DNA of 64,000 nucleotides from an uncultured Sutterella sp. (GTDB taxonomy: Bacteria > Pseudomonadota > Gammaproteobacteria > Burkholderiales > Burkholderiaceae_F): contig URFF01000002.1 in the NCBI GenBank assembly GCA_900546995.1, forward strand, positions 1 through 64,000, given 5' to 3'. Made by a program: the position numbers and the translations under genes. Positions 8,025-17,187 of this stretch are shown here, piece after piece; within the stretch, counting starts at the first letter, position 1, and each line of letters begins with the position of its first letter. The notes below the pieces were generated by a model. That model saw only the letters and a list, made by a program, of their open reading frames with translations. It was not told the origin of the DNA and made no database searches.

Positions 8025-9152
8025 CTAGGACGGCTTACGTAGAGTAAACAGTGTAATTTCACCAAAAATGCCGAGTCGTATTGGGAACCCGTACCAAAGG
8101 CCGGTACCGCGATTGACGTAAAGGGTCATTCCGTCCACATCGTATTTTCCCTTTACAAATCCATCGTTAAGGGTTTGAGCTAACCAATGCATGCCGAGAA
8201 TCTGTCCACCGTGGGTGTGGCCCGATAACTGAAGAGCAACGCCATGGTAAGCATATTCACGGCTATTTTTGATTTGATGGGACAATAAAATCACTGGCAT
8301 CCCTTTGGGTAAGCCACTAAGTGCTTTTTCAATATCAGGCAGTTCCCGATGGTAGCGTTTTGCCATAGGATCATTGACACCAGCCAGCGCAATCGATTGC
8401 CCGTTGCGAGTAATGATTTGATGGCTGTTATGTAAAACGGTAAAACCAAGTGTCGGTAAAAAACGCATCCAACCGTCATAATCAACATAGTGGTCGTGAT
8501 TACCTTCGACGGCAAAAACTCCGTATGGGGCATGTAGTTTTGCTAAGGGCATGACATCTTGTTGGCGAACTTCCACTCGTCCATCAACAATGTCTCCGGT
8601 CACAACAATCAGGTCTGGGTTTAAAGCGAGAGTGCTGTGAATGATTTTTTCGAGTCTAGACTTTTCCAGTAACGCGCTAATGTGCAAATCGGATAATTGT
8701 GCAACGGTAAAACCATCAAAGGCTGACGGTAAATTTTCAATTTCGATGGTGACTTGTCGTATTTGCGGTTGCTTTAGTGCACTAAACGAGCCATAGGCGC
8801 CCAGGATCATACAAAATGTTCCAATCACAAAAGCTAAGTTTGTGAGAGAAACATGAATGGGATATCCTGCGAGCCTAAAGATAAGGAAAAAAATATCTTT
8901 AACGAATGCAACGACAATGAGTAAAAGCTGAGAAGCAAAAAGCCAGCTCCACAGGATAATGCCTAAATACGGCACGACATCGTCGTGCCCGGCAAAAAAA
9001 GATCGGCAAAATGCAGGGTACTGGCTTGCAAAGAAAATAAACAGCAACGCGATCCCTTTGATGACCCAATGCAGGTGCGATTTGCCGAAAATGCTCACGT
9101 AAGCATAAAGGGCAAAAAACAAAGGGATAACGTGAATCAAGAGCTGTTGCAT
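8025..9152 (-). CDS. Membrane-anchored metallophosphoesterase (YkuE/YaeI-like)
   Basis: 375 residues. The first ~140 contain four hydrophobic segments; the rest is a calcineurin-like phosphoesterase with all motifs: LSDLHI, VTGDIVDG, EGNHDH, LLSHQ and SGHTHGGQ. Two metal ions are expected. The related proteins YkuE and YaeI are cell-envelope phosphoesterases, some with UDP-sugar or phospholipid-type substrates, but the substrate here is not predictable. The ATG lies 2 bp after the ctpA stop, so it is probably the last gene of the gpmA-envC-ctpA run. The topology would place the catalytic domain next to the membrane. Confidence 0.87.
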   Translation of the reverse strand: MQQLLIHVIPLFFALYAYVSIFGKSHLHWVIKGIALLFIFFASQYPAFCRSFFAGHDDVVPYLGIILWSWLFASQLLLIVVAFVKDIFFLIFRLAGYPIHVSLTNLAFVIGTFCMILGAYGSFSALKQPQIRQVTIEIENLPSAFDGFTVAQLSDLHISALLEKSRLEKIIHSTLALNPDLIVVTGDIVDGRVEVRQQDVMPLAKLHAPYGVFAVEGNHDHYVDYDGWMRFLPTLGFTVLHNSHQIITRNGQSIALAGVNDPMAKRYHRELPDIEKALSGLPKGMPVILLSHQIKNSREYAYHGVALQLSGHTHGGQILGMHWLAQTLNDGFVKGKYDVDGMTLYVNRGTGLWYGFPIRLGIFGEITLFTLRKPS

Positions 9153-9154
9153 GG

Positions 9155-10645
9155 TTATTTCTTATCGCCCTTTTGATCTTTCACTTCTTTACTGGAGGCA
9201 GCTTTTTTATCGGATTGAGTCGCGTTGTCCTTTTTAGGCTCAAAGCCAGTGACATACGGTTCGCCCTTTAGCACATGAACGGCTTGTTGCAATTGGAAGT
9301 CATTTTCATCGCCGAAGAAATATCGGGTCTTGGGTTGTTCAGAATTTTTGACTTCTTTTTTGGAAGCCTCAATCATTTTTTTCTCAGACTCGCGACGCTC
9401 TTGTTCACTCTTGAGATGGTGTGCGAGGTCTGCTTCACGGATGTTAAAGCTTGCGTAATTGCCTTCTGCCGTATCGGCAATTTCGATGTCAGGCGTGATG
9501 CCGGTTGCCTGAATGGATCGACCGGCGGGGGTGTAGTAGCGAGATGTTGTGAGTTTGATACCAGTCTTCGGTTCTCCACCTTCCATGGGGCGGATCGGTA
9601 AGACGGTTTGAACACTTCCCTTGCCGAAAGACTGTCTGCCCATGATTTTGGCGCGCTTATGGTCTTGCAGCGCTCCGGAAACAATTTCACTGGCACTGGC
9701 ACTAGCCGAGTTGATGAGAACAACCATGGGTACTGTTTTGGTCACAGCGGGCAATTTTGCAATCAGATCGTCTGACGGTTTTTGCTCAAAATTAAGGTAG
9801 TCAGCCGGACGAGTTTTAAAATCTCGATTTGAGTCTGGCGTGCGCCCTTTAGTGCTTACAACTACCTTGTCTTTATCAACGAAAGCCGACACAACACCAA
9901 CGGCGGCATTTAAAAGACCACCTGGGTCGTTACGTAAATCAAGAACCAAGCCCTTTAAATGATTTTTCTTATTTAATTCGATTAAATATTTGGCTAAATC
10001 GTTAGCTGTATGCTCTTGGAATTGAGAAATACGGATATAGCCGATACCGTCAGCAAGTTCTTTCATCTTAACGGATTGAACCTTGATGATGTCGCGAGTA
10101 ATAGTCATCTCTAAGGGTTTATCCAGTCCCTTGCGAGCAATCACCAAATCAATCTTGGTTTTGGGTTTACCTCGCATACGGTTGACGTTTTCCGAGAGGC
10201 TGAGCGCACGGGTAGCCTGATTGTCAATTTTGATGATGATATCGCCGGCGAGAATGCCAGCTCGAGCTGCCGGTGTGTCGTCAATTGGCGCAATGACTAA
10301 GACGCCGGAAGCATCCATAGTCACTTCAAGGCCGAGTCCTCCGAATTCACCCTCTGTGCCCTCTTTCATGTCTTTGAAGGCCTCTTCATCTAAATAAGCT
10401 GAGTGAGGATCCAAACCCGCAAGCATACCCGCAAGCGCATTTTCCAATAACTGAGCGTCCTTGGTTTGGTCCACATCAACATAATATGCTTTGATTGCGC
10501 TATAAACGTCTGTGAATTGCCGTATTTCCTGTAAAGGTAAAGGCTCTTTAGCTGGAGTTGCCGCTGCCAAAGCCGCCGTTGATAAAACCGCACAGACGGC
10601 GGCAGAAATCACGGTCTTGGTTAAGGGAGTGAAAATAGTTTTCAT
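9155..10645 (-). CDS. ctpA: C-terminal processing protease, S41 family (CtpA)
   Basis: 496 residues with a signal peptide (cleavage likely after ALA, about residue 28), a PDZ domain (about 100-185; FGGLGLEV and PAARAGILAGD) and an S41 catalytic domain. The catalytic Ser lies in SASASE (residues ~315-320) and the Lys in FGKGSVQ (Lys342). CtpA-type proteases act in the periplasm on envelope proteins such as cell-wall hydrolases. It starts 3 bp after envC and follows gpmA, the order usual in Burkholderiales. Proximity to envC fits a role in septal wall processing. The C-terminal ~100 residues are charged and low in complexity. Confidence 0.93.
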   Translation of the reverse strand: MKTIFTPLTKTVISAAVCAVLSTAALAAATPAKEPLPLQEIRQFTDVYSAIKAYYVDVDQTKDAQLLENALAGMLAGLDPHSAYLDEEAFKDMKEGTEGEFGGLGLEVTMDASGVLVIAPIDDTPAARAGILAGDIIIKIDNQATRALSLSENVNRMRGKPKTKIDLVIARKGLDKPLEMTITRDIIKVQSVKMKELADGIGYIRISQFQEHTANDLAKYLIELNKKNHLKGLVLDLRNDPGGLLNAAVGVVSAFVDKDKVVVSTKGRTPDSNRDFKTRPADYLNFEQKPSDDLIAKLPAVTKTVPMVVLINSASASASEIVSGALQDHKRAKIMGRQSFGKGSVQTVLPIRPMEGGEPKTGIKLTTSRYYTPAGRSIQATGITPDIEIADTAEGNYASFNIREADLAHHLKSEQERRESEKKMIEASKKEVKNSEQPKTRYFFGDENDFQLQQAVHVLKGEPYVTGFEPKKDNATQSDKKAASSKEVKDQKGDKK

Positions 10646-10648
10646 AAT

Positions 10649-12064
10649 TTACTCTTTCCCGATCCAGGGGAGCGGATCGAATGGTTGTCCATTCCGGCGA
10701 AGTTCAAAATACAATCCCGGTTTTTCTTCGCCTCCGGTATTACCAACGGAGGCAATGGTTTCACCGCGATTGACTTTGTCGCCCACACTCTTAAAGAGCG
10801 ATTCATTGTTTGCGTAAATTGAAAGATAGCCGTCACCGTGGTCTACGATAATCAAATTGCCGAAACCACGCAGCCAATCGGAAAAAACGACTTGTCCGCT
10901 CGCGCAGGCTAAAACGTCGGTTCCCTGACGGGCTTGGATCATAAGGCCGCGCCAAGTAGTGCTCTTGCCAGAAACATTCGCGCGAGCACGTCCGTAGCGG
11001 CCGGTGATTTTGCCGAGAGCCGGCATGACAAGGCGTCCCTTTTGTTTGGCAAACGCTCCGCTAGGAACTTTGCCTCCAACAGAGACTTTGCCGCTTGCCG
11101 GCTGATTGCGTCGTGCTTGTTGGGCTCGGCGCTCCGCTTCCGCTTTGCGTTGAGCCAACACTTTGTCGATGTTGGCGACCAACTCACCCAAACGAGCCTG
11201 GTCACGTTCGAGTTTATCGATAGAGGCTCGTTGCTCAGAAATTTGTTTTTGCAGCTTTGATAGTGTTTCTTTGCGAGCCGCTTGTTCTTTGACGAGCTGT
11301 GCTCTCCCTTTTTCCTCATTGGCTGCAATCTGAGAGAGCTCTCGGCGCTTACTTTTAGTTTGCTCAGAAACGCTGTGAATACTTGCCTGTTCCTCAGAAA
11401 GCTTGTGCACGGTTTTCTCTTGAGCCTGAGCAAAATATTGCAGAGAGGCAGCGTCCCGAGCCACAACATGAGGATTAATGCCGGCGACCAATGTCTGCCA
11501 GGATTGGCGTCGTGTGTTGAGGTATTGCGCTCGAGCGATGGCTCGACTTTGTTTTTCCGCACTGGTGAGCTCGCCGCTAACCGCTAATTCCTGTTCGCGT
11601 AATGCATTGAGTTGTTTTTCCACGCGAGCACGTTCATTGCCTAAATCCCTTAAGCGTCGGTTTGCTTTAGAGATGGCTTCTTCGCTAGCGCGAAGCGCAT
11701 CACTGGCTTCACTTTGACTCGCCTCTGCTTCGGAAAGTTGCTTTTTGAGTGAGCCAAGTTGCTCTTGGAGGGATTTTTGCTGGCTCTGTAGCTCATTGCG
11801 CCGTTTAACACTGACCTCATCAGTCTTTTTTTTCTGGGTAGCAGTACTCTTATTATTGGTTGCGCGCCGTTTTGTTGCTGTTGTCGTTTTCTTGGCGGGA
11901 GCCTTTTTGGTTTGTGTTTTTTTTGCTGTTTGAGCGTTTGTCTGGGCAGCATAAACCTGCGGGATCAGCCAAGTGCTACCCGCAGGGGTTAGTGCCAAAC
12001 TGACTAAAGCGCCGGCAACGCCGAGCGCTTTAGTAAAAGAAAGTAGACAACGCTTACGGATCAC
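10649..12064 (-). CDS. envC: Murein hydrolase activator EnvC (degenerate M23 domain)
   Basis: 471 residues: signal peptide, a Lys/Thr-rich linker (about 45-80), a long coiled coil (about 85-330) and a C-terminal LytM/M23 domain (about 345-470). The zinc ligands of active M23 enzymes are replaced: [10 protein letters not shown] where a His is expected, IYANN instead of HxH-type YGHN, and LYFELRR instead of LHFE. That is the E. coli EnvC pattern, an amidase activator rather than a protease. EnvC is recruited by FtsEX, which is also encoded in this window. The start overlaps the gpmA stop by 4 bp (ATGA), so the two are coupled. Confidence 0.92.
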   Translation of the reverse strand: MIRKRCLLSFTKALGVAGALVSLALTPAGSTWLIPQVYAAQTNAQTAKKTQTKKAPAKKTTTATKRRATNNKSTATQKKKTDEVSVKRRNELQSQQKSLQEQLGSLKKQLSEAEASQSEASDALRASEEAISKANRRLRDLGNERARVEKQLNALREQELAVSGELTSAEKQSRAIARAQYLNTRRQSWQTLVAGINPHVVARDAASLQYFAQAQEKTVHKLSEEQASIHSVSEQTKSKRRELSQIAANEEKGRAQLVKEQAARKETLSKLQKQISEQRASIDKLERDQARLGELVANIDKVLAQRKAEAERRAQQARRNQPASGKVSVGGKVPSGAFAKQKGRLVMPALGKITGRYGRARANVSGKSTTWRGLMIQARQGTDVLACASGQVVFSDWLRGFGNLIIVDHGDGYLSIYANNESLFKSVGDKVNRGETIASVGNTGGEEKPGLYFELRRNGQPFDPLPWIGKE

Positions 12065-12810
12065 TTTTTCGCTTTGCCTTGGGCGGCAACTGCAGCCATA
12101 GCCGCTTCAATCTCAGCCTGGTTGCCGAGATAGTAGTGACGAATGGGTTTCATATCGTCATCGAACTCATAAACGAGAGGACGGGCGGTGGGAATGTTCA
12201 AATGAACGATTTCCTCGTCGCTCATGTTATCGATATATTTGATCAAAGCGCGAAGCGAGTTGCCATGGGCGGCAATCAACACTCGTTTACCGGCACGAAT
12301 GCTCGGTTCAATTTCAGCTTTCCAATAGGGAATCACACGGGCAACGGTATCTTTCAGGCACTCCGTGGCAGGAATTTCTTCCGGTTTCAAGTCTGCGTAG
12401 CGAGGATCTTTGCCAGCCCAACGTTCGTCATCGGGAGACAGCGGGTTGGGCGGAATGGCGTAGGCGCGGCGCCAAATCAACACTTGTTCATCACCGTATT
12501 TCGCAGCGGTTTCGGCTTTGTTGAGACCTTGCAGGGCGCCATAGTGGCGTTCATTTAAACGCCAGGAGTTTTTGATCGGCAAATAGGGACAATCCATCGC
12601 ATCTAATGCAATCCAAAGCGTGTGAATGGCTCGACGCAGGACACTGGTGTAGCAAAGGTCGAATTGATAACCTTCTTTTTTGAGCAATTCGCCAGCTTTA
12701 CGAGCTTCTTCCCGGCCTTTTTCCGTTAAGTCAACATCGGTCCAACCGGTGAAGCGGTTTTCCAAATTCCATTGGCTTTCGCCGTGGCGCATTAAAACGA
12801 GCTTGAACAT
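12061..12810 (-). CDS. gpmA: 2,3-bisphosphoglycerate-dependent phosphoglycerate mutase
   Basis: 249 residues, exactly the usual size. It starts with the RHGES active-site motif (His at about residue 9, phosphorylated in the cycle) followed by NRFTGW, and carries ERHYG and the second histidine in [10 protein letters not shown]. GpmA interconverts 3- and 2-phosphoglycerate in glycolysis and gluconeogenesis in the cytoplasm. It is the first gene of a tight run with envC and ctpA, an arrangement seen across Burkholderiales; E. coli places the unrelated gpmM before envC. A 183-bp gap separates it from the divergent rhodanese gene and should hold both promoters. Confidence 0.96.
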   Translation of the reverse strand: MFKLVLMRHGESQWNLENRFTGWTDVDLTEKGREEARKAGELLKKEGYQFDLCYTSVLRRAIHTLWIALDAMDCPYLPIKNSWRLNERHYGALQGLNKAETAAKYGDEQVLIWRRAYAIPPNPLSPDDERWAGKDPRYADLKPEEIPATECLKDTVARVIPYWKAEIEPSIRAGKRVLIAAHGNSLRALIKYIDNMSDEEIVHLNIPTARPLVYEFDDDMKPIRHYYLGNQAEIEAAMAAVAAQGKAKK

Positions 12811-12993
12811 GGTGTTTCTCTATGGATAAGAAAAGAATAAACAGATTCTTTAATTTTAGAAGAAAATTCGGATCTTCACGGAGTTCACCACAAAAAAGTT
12901 GTAATTTGTTGTACTATCCCTCAGGACCTGAGTTGACGAGTTCATTGAGCTTGTCGCCGGTGCAATTTAGACAGCCTAAACGGTGAGAGAATC

Positions 12994-13398
12994 GTGATTG
13001 AATTTATTCTTGATAATTTATTGCTGGTTGCCGTTGTTTTGGTTTCAGGGGGCCTGTTAGCTTGGCCTTTGATTGCCGACAAGACGATGGGACCGGTCGT
13101 TGATAATGACCAGGCGATTGAGTACATCAATCGGAAAAATGCTTTTGTACTGGATGTGCGTTCTCCCAAGGAATTTAAGCGGGGGGCTATTGCCGGTTCG
13201 AAAAACATTCCTTTTGAAAACTTCGAGGCTCGTCTGGAAGAGTGTCCAAAAGATCGCCCGATTATTGTGGTCGATACGGTGCATACCTTTAGTCACAAAG
13301 CAGCGACATTGCTTCGTAAAAAAGGCTACAAGGATGTCTTTGTGTTGACTGATGGCATTAAAGGTTGGGTTGATGCTCGACTTCCCTTTACCCGATAA
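12994..13398 (+). CDS. Membrane-anchored rhodanese-like protein lacking the catalytic cysteine
   Basis: 134 residues: one N-terminal membrane segment (about 8-27) and one rhodanese fold (about 35-130; LDVRSPKEFKRGAIAGS and GYKDVFVLTDGIKGW). Where active enzymes have a CxxGxRS loop, this protein reads VVDTVHTFSHKAA, so Asp94 sits at the Cys position. It cannot act as a standard sulfurtransferase; a binding or redox-independent role is more likely. The GTG start has an AGAGA-type ribosome site. In related bacteria a rhodanese gene precedes grxC and secB; here grxC is absent and secB follows after 34 bp. Confidence 0.85.
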   Translation: MIEFILDNLLLVAVVLVSGGLLAWPLIADKTMGPVVDNDQAIEYINRKNAFVLDVRSPKEFKRGAIAGSKNIPFENFEARLEECPKDRPIIVVDTVHTFSHKAATLLRKKGYKDVFVLTDGIKGWVDARLPFTR

Positions 13399-13432
13399 AC
13401 ATTGACAATTGAACCATAAAAAGGACTAAATC

Positions 13433-13939
13433 ATGGCCGAAGAAAACATGAATGGCGAAGCCGCACAAAACCAAGAGGCAGCACCTGCCGCGGCTTTCCA
13501 ATTGGAACGTTGCTACATGAAGGATGCATCGGTTGAAATGCCTCATGCTCCTGAAGTGTTCGTTAAGCCCTTGCAGAAGCAGCCGATGCTTGACATGCAG
13601 TTTGAAGTGAGCATCAAGACGCTTGACGACGCTCACCGCGAAGTGACTGTGCGTGCGACGGTTACCATCAAGGAAGAAGAAAATGTCATGTTGATTACCG
13701 AAGTAAAGCAAGCGGGTATTTTCCAAATCCGTGGCTTTACCGAAGAACAAATGGCTCATATTTGCAATGTGGTTTGCCCGACGATTGTGTTCCCGTATTT
13801 GCGCGCTAATGTGGCCGATCTGGTTTCGCGTACCTCGATGGCCCCTGTTCATTTGCCGGAAATGAATTTTGAGTCGTTGTATCAACAGCGTTTAGCTCAA
13901 GCTGCAGCCGCTCAAGAAAAGGCTCAACAACCGAACTAA
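13433..13939 (+). CDS. secB: Protein-export chaperone SecB
   Basis: 168 residues with the SecB fold: FQLERCYMKDASVEMPHAP (residues ~21-40), the acidic DxQFEV-like strand LDMQFEVSI, and CPTIVFPYLRANVADL near residue 120. SecB tetramers hold secretory preproteins unfolded and hand them to SecA. The N-terminal 20 residues are an Ala/Glu/Asn-rich extension. A strong Shine-Dalgarno (AAAAGGA) precedes the ATG. A terminator-like hairpin follows immediately, between secB and the sensor kinase gene. Confidence 0.96.
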   Translation: MAEENMNGEAAQNQEAAPAAAFQLERCYMKDASVEMPHAPEVFVKPLQKQPMLDMQFEVSIKTLDDAHREVTVRATVTIKEEENVMLITEVKQAGIFQIRGFTEEQMAHICNVVCPTIVFPYLRANVADLVSRTSMAPVHLPEMNFESLYQQRLAQAAAAQEKAQQPN

Positions 13940-13957
13940 TTTCCTGTCTTTGTACAG

Positions 13958-14003
13958 AAAGAGAAAGCGAGCAGCTTGATAGGTGTGCGCTTTCTCTTTT
14001 TTC
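13958..14003 (+). terminator. Terminator-like hairpin between secB and the sensor kinase
   Basis: A perfect 12-bp stem (arms 13958-13969 and 13988-13999) with an 18-nt loop is followed by TTTTT-rich sequence ending 3-4 nt before the kinase ATG at 14006. It fits a secB terminator, but its position means it also occupies the whole ribosome-binding region of the next gene. Confidence 0.7.
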
Positions 14004-14005
14004 TT

Positions 14006-15931
14006 ATGGCAAACGCAAAAACACAAGCACCTCAACTGTCTAGTCGCTTGCTCAGATTGTCACTTCTCTGGGTGGCGATACTGATTGCCTCGGTGGTCTA
14101 TACCCTATTTGTGACCTGGCAGATGGAAAACGCGACAGGCATTGTCCGATCGGCCAACGTCATCCGCAATGATCTTTATCAAGTCGGATATACATTCTCA
14201 ACACAAGCTCGTGATGTTGATCGTGTCGGTTTGGATGTCCAAGGTGCTGTTTGGCGTATCGACCATACTCTGACACAAGTGATGGTGGGTGACGATTCAA
14301 CCTATAGTGTCATGGCCAAAGACGATCGTGTTGATAAGCTGCTAGGGACCATTGACCAGCGTTGGCGTCAGCAAGTCAAACCTACGCTTCTTCGTTGGAA
14401 TGAAGGCCATGAGTTTACAGTGCCCGAGAGGGAAGAGCTCTTAATGGACTTGTATCAGTTGAATCAACAAATTGAGCACTGGACGGCTCTCATTGATGCT
14501 CAGGCCAACCGTAATATTGTTGTGTTGCGCTACACGCAAGTGGCTTTAGGGGGCGTTTCTATCCTCAGTGTCATCGTTGTGATGTGGTTTTTGGTTGTTT
14601 CTGTGTTAAGACCGTTAAATCAGTTGGGCGAGGGGATCGAAAGACTGCGGGCTTCAGATTGGAAAACACAAGTCCACGCGGAGGCAACGCAGGAATTCTC
14701 ACAAATTTCGGCGGGATTTAATGATTTAGCCAGCCACTTGGATGATGTTTACAGCAACTTGGAGAAAAAAGTTGCAGAGAAAACGAGTTCACTGGCAGAA
14801 AAAAATGCCTATTTGACGACACTTTATGGACTGACTGCTTATTTGGGCGAGCAGCATTCGATGAATGAGCTTTACGAATCATTTTTGGTTCGCACGATGA
14901 CGCTAACCGGCGCTCAGGCAGGTGATATTCGTTTGATTGACGAAGCCTCAGGTCGATGCCAGACTGTTTGGGGCAAGGGCTTTAAACACATTGACGGTAA
15001 ACAGAACGCTTTATTGGAAATTTTGCCTTTACCTGCCACCGTGGATAGTCCGTACCCTCAGCGTTTAATGGAAGCGGAGATGCCGGAGGATGGGTTTTGC
15101 CGGCATAGTGGATATAAATTGGTAACGGTTTACCATATTCGGCATAAGCAGAAAAACATTGGGTTGTTTAGCCTGTATTTCAACGAAGTCCGCCCGGTTG
15201 ATCCTGGTATGGATACTTTGTTGGAGAACTTAGGACGACACTTGGGGGCAGCCATCGAAAATATGCGCTTGGCGGCATTGGATCAGCAATTGGCAGTTGG
15301 GCAGGAGCGCAACCTTTTAGCTCAAAACTTACACGATTCGATTGCCCAAACCTTGTCTTTTCTTAATCTTCAGGTGCAGATGCTCGATGATGCGTTAAAG
15401 CATCAAAATCAAGAGCAAATCAATGACGGGATCAAGCAAATCAAGGCCGGTGTCCAGGAGTGTTACGACGACGTTCGAGAGTTACTGCTGAACTTCCGGA
15501 CGCGTGTCAGTAACGAAGCCTTTGACGATATTGTACGTAGCGTTTTGGATCGTTTTGAACGTCAAACTCACGTTAAGGCCCATTTGACAATGACAGGCAA
15601 TGGTGTGGCGCTTAATTCGGCTCAAAAGCTTCAGGCCATTTTTATTTTGCAGGAAGCACTATCAAATGTTAGAAAGCATGCAAAAGCATCCACTGTTTTC
15701 ATTTCAGTCAAAAATGGTGAAGACTTTGAAATGAAAATTATGGACGATGGCATAGGGATTGATCCCCAACTGTTAGAATCCCGAAAGCAACGTCATGTTG
15801 GTTTGTCGATTATGAAAGAGCGGGCTCAACGAATTTCGGCAAACATTGAAATTGAGTCTGAACCCAATCAGGGGACAACCGTACGGTTTTTCTTACCGCG
15901 AACGAAGCGTGCAGCCATTAGTGGTGACTAA
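14006..15931 (+). CDS. NarX-type sensor histidine kinase
   Basis: About 641 residues from the ATG. Order: TM1 (about 18-38), a periplasmic four-helix region (about 40-165), TM2 (about 178-200), HAMP, a coiled linker, a GAF-like cysteine-containing domain (about 275-425), HisKA_3 with the phospho-His in NLHDSIAQTLS (His443), and an HATPase_c (HAKAS, MDDGIGI, GLSIMKER). The architecture is that of NarX/NarQ, but I do not see the conserved P-box (AGSLRM-type) that binds nitrate, so the ligand may differ. In-frame TTG (13976) and GTG (13985) starts exist upstream inside the hairpin. The cognate regulator follows after 36 bp. Confidence 0.82.
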   Translation: MANAKTQAPQLSSRLLRLSLLWVAILIASVVYTLFVTWQMENATGIVRSANVIRNDLYQVGYTFSTQARDVDRVGLDVQGAVWRIDHTLTQVMVGDDSTYSVMAKDDRVDKLLGTIDQRWRQQVKPTLLRWNEGHEFTVPEREELLMDLYQLNQQIEHWTALIDAQANRNIVVLRYTQVALGGVSILSVIVVMWFLVVSVLRPLNQLGEGIERLRASDWKTQVHAEATQEFSQISAGFNDLASHLDDVYSNLEKKVAEKTSSLAEKNAYLTTLYGLTAYLGEQHSMNELYESFLVRTMTLTGAQAGDIRLIDEASGRCQTVWGKGFKHIDGKQNALLEILPLPATVDSPYPQRLMEAEMPEDGFCRHSGYKLVTVYHIRHKQKNIGLFSLYFNEVRPVDPGMDTLLENLGRHLGAAIENMRLAALDQQLAVGQERNLLAQNLHDSIAQTLSFLNLQVQMLDDALKHQNQEQINDGIKQIKAGVQECYDDVRELLLNFRTRVSNEAFDDIVRSVLDRFERQTHVKAHLTMTGNGVALNSAQKLQAIFILQEALSNVRKHAKASTVFISVKNGEDFEMKIMDDGIGIDPQLLESRKQRHVGLSIMKERAQRISANIEIESEPNQGTTVRFFLPRTKRAAISGD

Positions 15932-15967
15932 TGCACCAATGGCTGCGTTCACGGTGAAGGGTTTTTA

Positions 15968-16669
15968 ATGTCGGAGAGTTCAATGTCAATTCGAATTTTA
16001 TTAGTTGATGATCACACACTGTTTCGTTCCGGTTTAAAAGCTTTGTTATCGCGTCAAGATGATTTTGAGGTGGTTGGTGAGGCTTCTGATGGCTTGGAAG
16101 GTGTCAAGTTGGCCGAACAGCTTCAACCTGATTTGGTCCTTCTTGATCTGGATATGCCGGTCATGAACGGAACCGAAGCATTGGCTCAAATGATGGAAAT
16201 GAACCGACAGTTGCCGGTAGTGATGTTGACGGTGAGTGAAGACGCCGACGATTTAAAAGAAGCGTTCGTACTGGGAGCCCGTGGCTATTTGGTTAAAAAT
16301 ATTGATGCGGATTATCTCGTTAACAGTATCCGTAAGATTGTGGCGGGCGAAAGCGTGATGTCACCGGAAATGACCAGTAAATTTGTTAACGGTATCCGTG
16401 CGAAGAACCTGAGCTTAATGCCAGAAGTAAGGCCTGAAACCGTTCGTAGTCTGACGGAGCGAGAGCGCCAAATTTTAGGCTGTTTGGCTCAGGGAGCGAG
16501 CAATCGAGAAATGGCCCAAATGCTGAATATGTCAGAAAGCACGGTCAAGGCACACTTACAGCGGATTATGCGTCGATTCGATTTCAGCTCCCGAGTGCAG
16601 GCGGCCGTTTTTGCTGCCGAGCGTCATATGGATCGCTATCTATTAGAAAGCTTGCAGCAGAAAAATTAA
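15968..16669 (+). CDS. NarL/FixJ-family response regulator
   Basis: 233 residues. The receiver has the acidic pair (VDDH, residues 13-14), phospho-acceptor Asp60 (LLDLDMP), and the Lys in YLVKNI. A LuxR/NarL-type helix-turn-helix occupies about 165-225 (LTERERQILGCLAQGASNREMAQMLNMSESTVKAHLQRIM). It should be phosphorylated by the NarX-like kinase just upstream and bind DNA as a dimer. No nitrate or nitrite reductase genes are in the window, so the target genes are elsewhere. A second possible ATG lies 15 bp into the gene (15983). Confidence 0.92.
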   Translation: MSESSMSIRILLVDDHTLFRSGLKALLSRQDDFEVVGEASDGLEGVKLAEQLQPDLVLLDLDMPVMNGTEALAQMMEMNRQLPVVMLTVSEDADDLKEAFVLGARGYLVKNIDADYLVNSIRKIVAGESVMSPEMTSKFVNGIRAKNLSLMPEVRPETVRSLTERERQILGCLAQGASNREMAQMLNMSESTVKAHLQRIMRRFDFSSRVQAAVFAAERHMDRYLLESLQQKN

Positions 16670-16673
16670 ATTT

Positions 16674-16699
16674 CCAACCGCACAAGTCTGTGCGGTTGG
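16674..16699. terminator. Bidirectional terminator between the NarL-like gene and trmL
   Basis: A perfect 11-bp GC-rich stem (16674-16684 and 16689-16699) with a 4-nt loop lies between two convergent genes. Flanking A/T runs are modest; the minus-strand side has the more U-rich exit. Confidence 0.75.
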
Positions 16700-16710
16700 C
16701 CTAATGTCAA

Positions 16711-17187
16711 TTAAATGCCGCCCGTGTATCCGTTTTGTCGCCAGGCTTCATAGACGGTGACTGCGACGGAATTGGATAAATTCAACGAACGGTTGTTTGG
16801 TCTCATCGGTAAGCGGATTCGCTGCTCAGTTGGAAAACTGTTACGGATAGCGTCTGGTAATCCATGTCCTTCGCTACCGAAGACAAACCAATCTCCTGGT
16901 AAAAATTTTGATTCTGCAAAGGGGTGCGAGCCCTTTGTCGTCATAGCAAACATACGACTTCGATCCGGATTTTCCGTTGCTAGAAAATCGTCAAAGCTTT
17001 TATGTACTTTGACTGTTGCATACTCATGGTAGTCCAAACCGGCTCGAATCATGTGTTTGTCATCTAATGAAAATCCTAGCGGTTCAACTAAATGCAATTC
17101 GCATCCGGTGTTTGCACAGAGTCGAATGATGTTTCCGGTATTAGGCGGAATTTCTGGAGCAACTAAAACAACTTTAAACATATTCAT
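16711..17187 (-). CDS. trmL: tRNA (cytidine/uridine-2'-O-)-methyltransferase TrmL
   Basis: 158 residues, the normal TrmL length. It is a minimal SPOUT methyltransferase: [22 protein letters not shown] at the N-terminus, FGSEGHGLP in the middle, and the knot-forming [22 protein letters not shown] at the end. TrmL methylates the wobble ribose of tRNA-Leu isoacceptors. It overlaps the end of rpoH by 14 bp and closes the rsmD-coaD-ppx-ftsEX-rpoH run. A second ATG 6 bp inside gives an equally plausible start (17181). Confidence 0.93.
   Translation of the reverse strand: MNMFKVVLVAPEIPPNTGNIIRLCANTGCELHLVEPLGFSLDDKHMIRAGLDYHEYATVKVHKSFDDFLATENPDRSRMFAMTTKGSHPFAESKFLPGDWFVFGSEGHGLPDAIRNSFPTEQRIRLPMRPNNRSLNLSNSVAVTVYEAWRQNGYTGGI

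Noticed and set aside
10649..11100. M23 peptidase domain with missing zinc ligands, looking like a decayed enzyme
   Set aside because: This pattern is normal for EnvC-type amidase activators, which are catalytically inactive by design.
12079..12558. Open frame antisense to gpmA
   Set aside because: Shadow of a highly conserved gene; no start signal.
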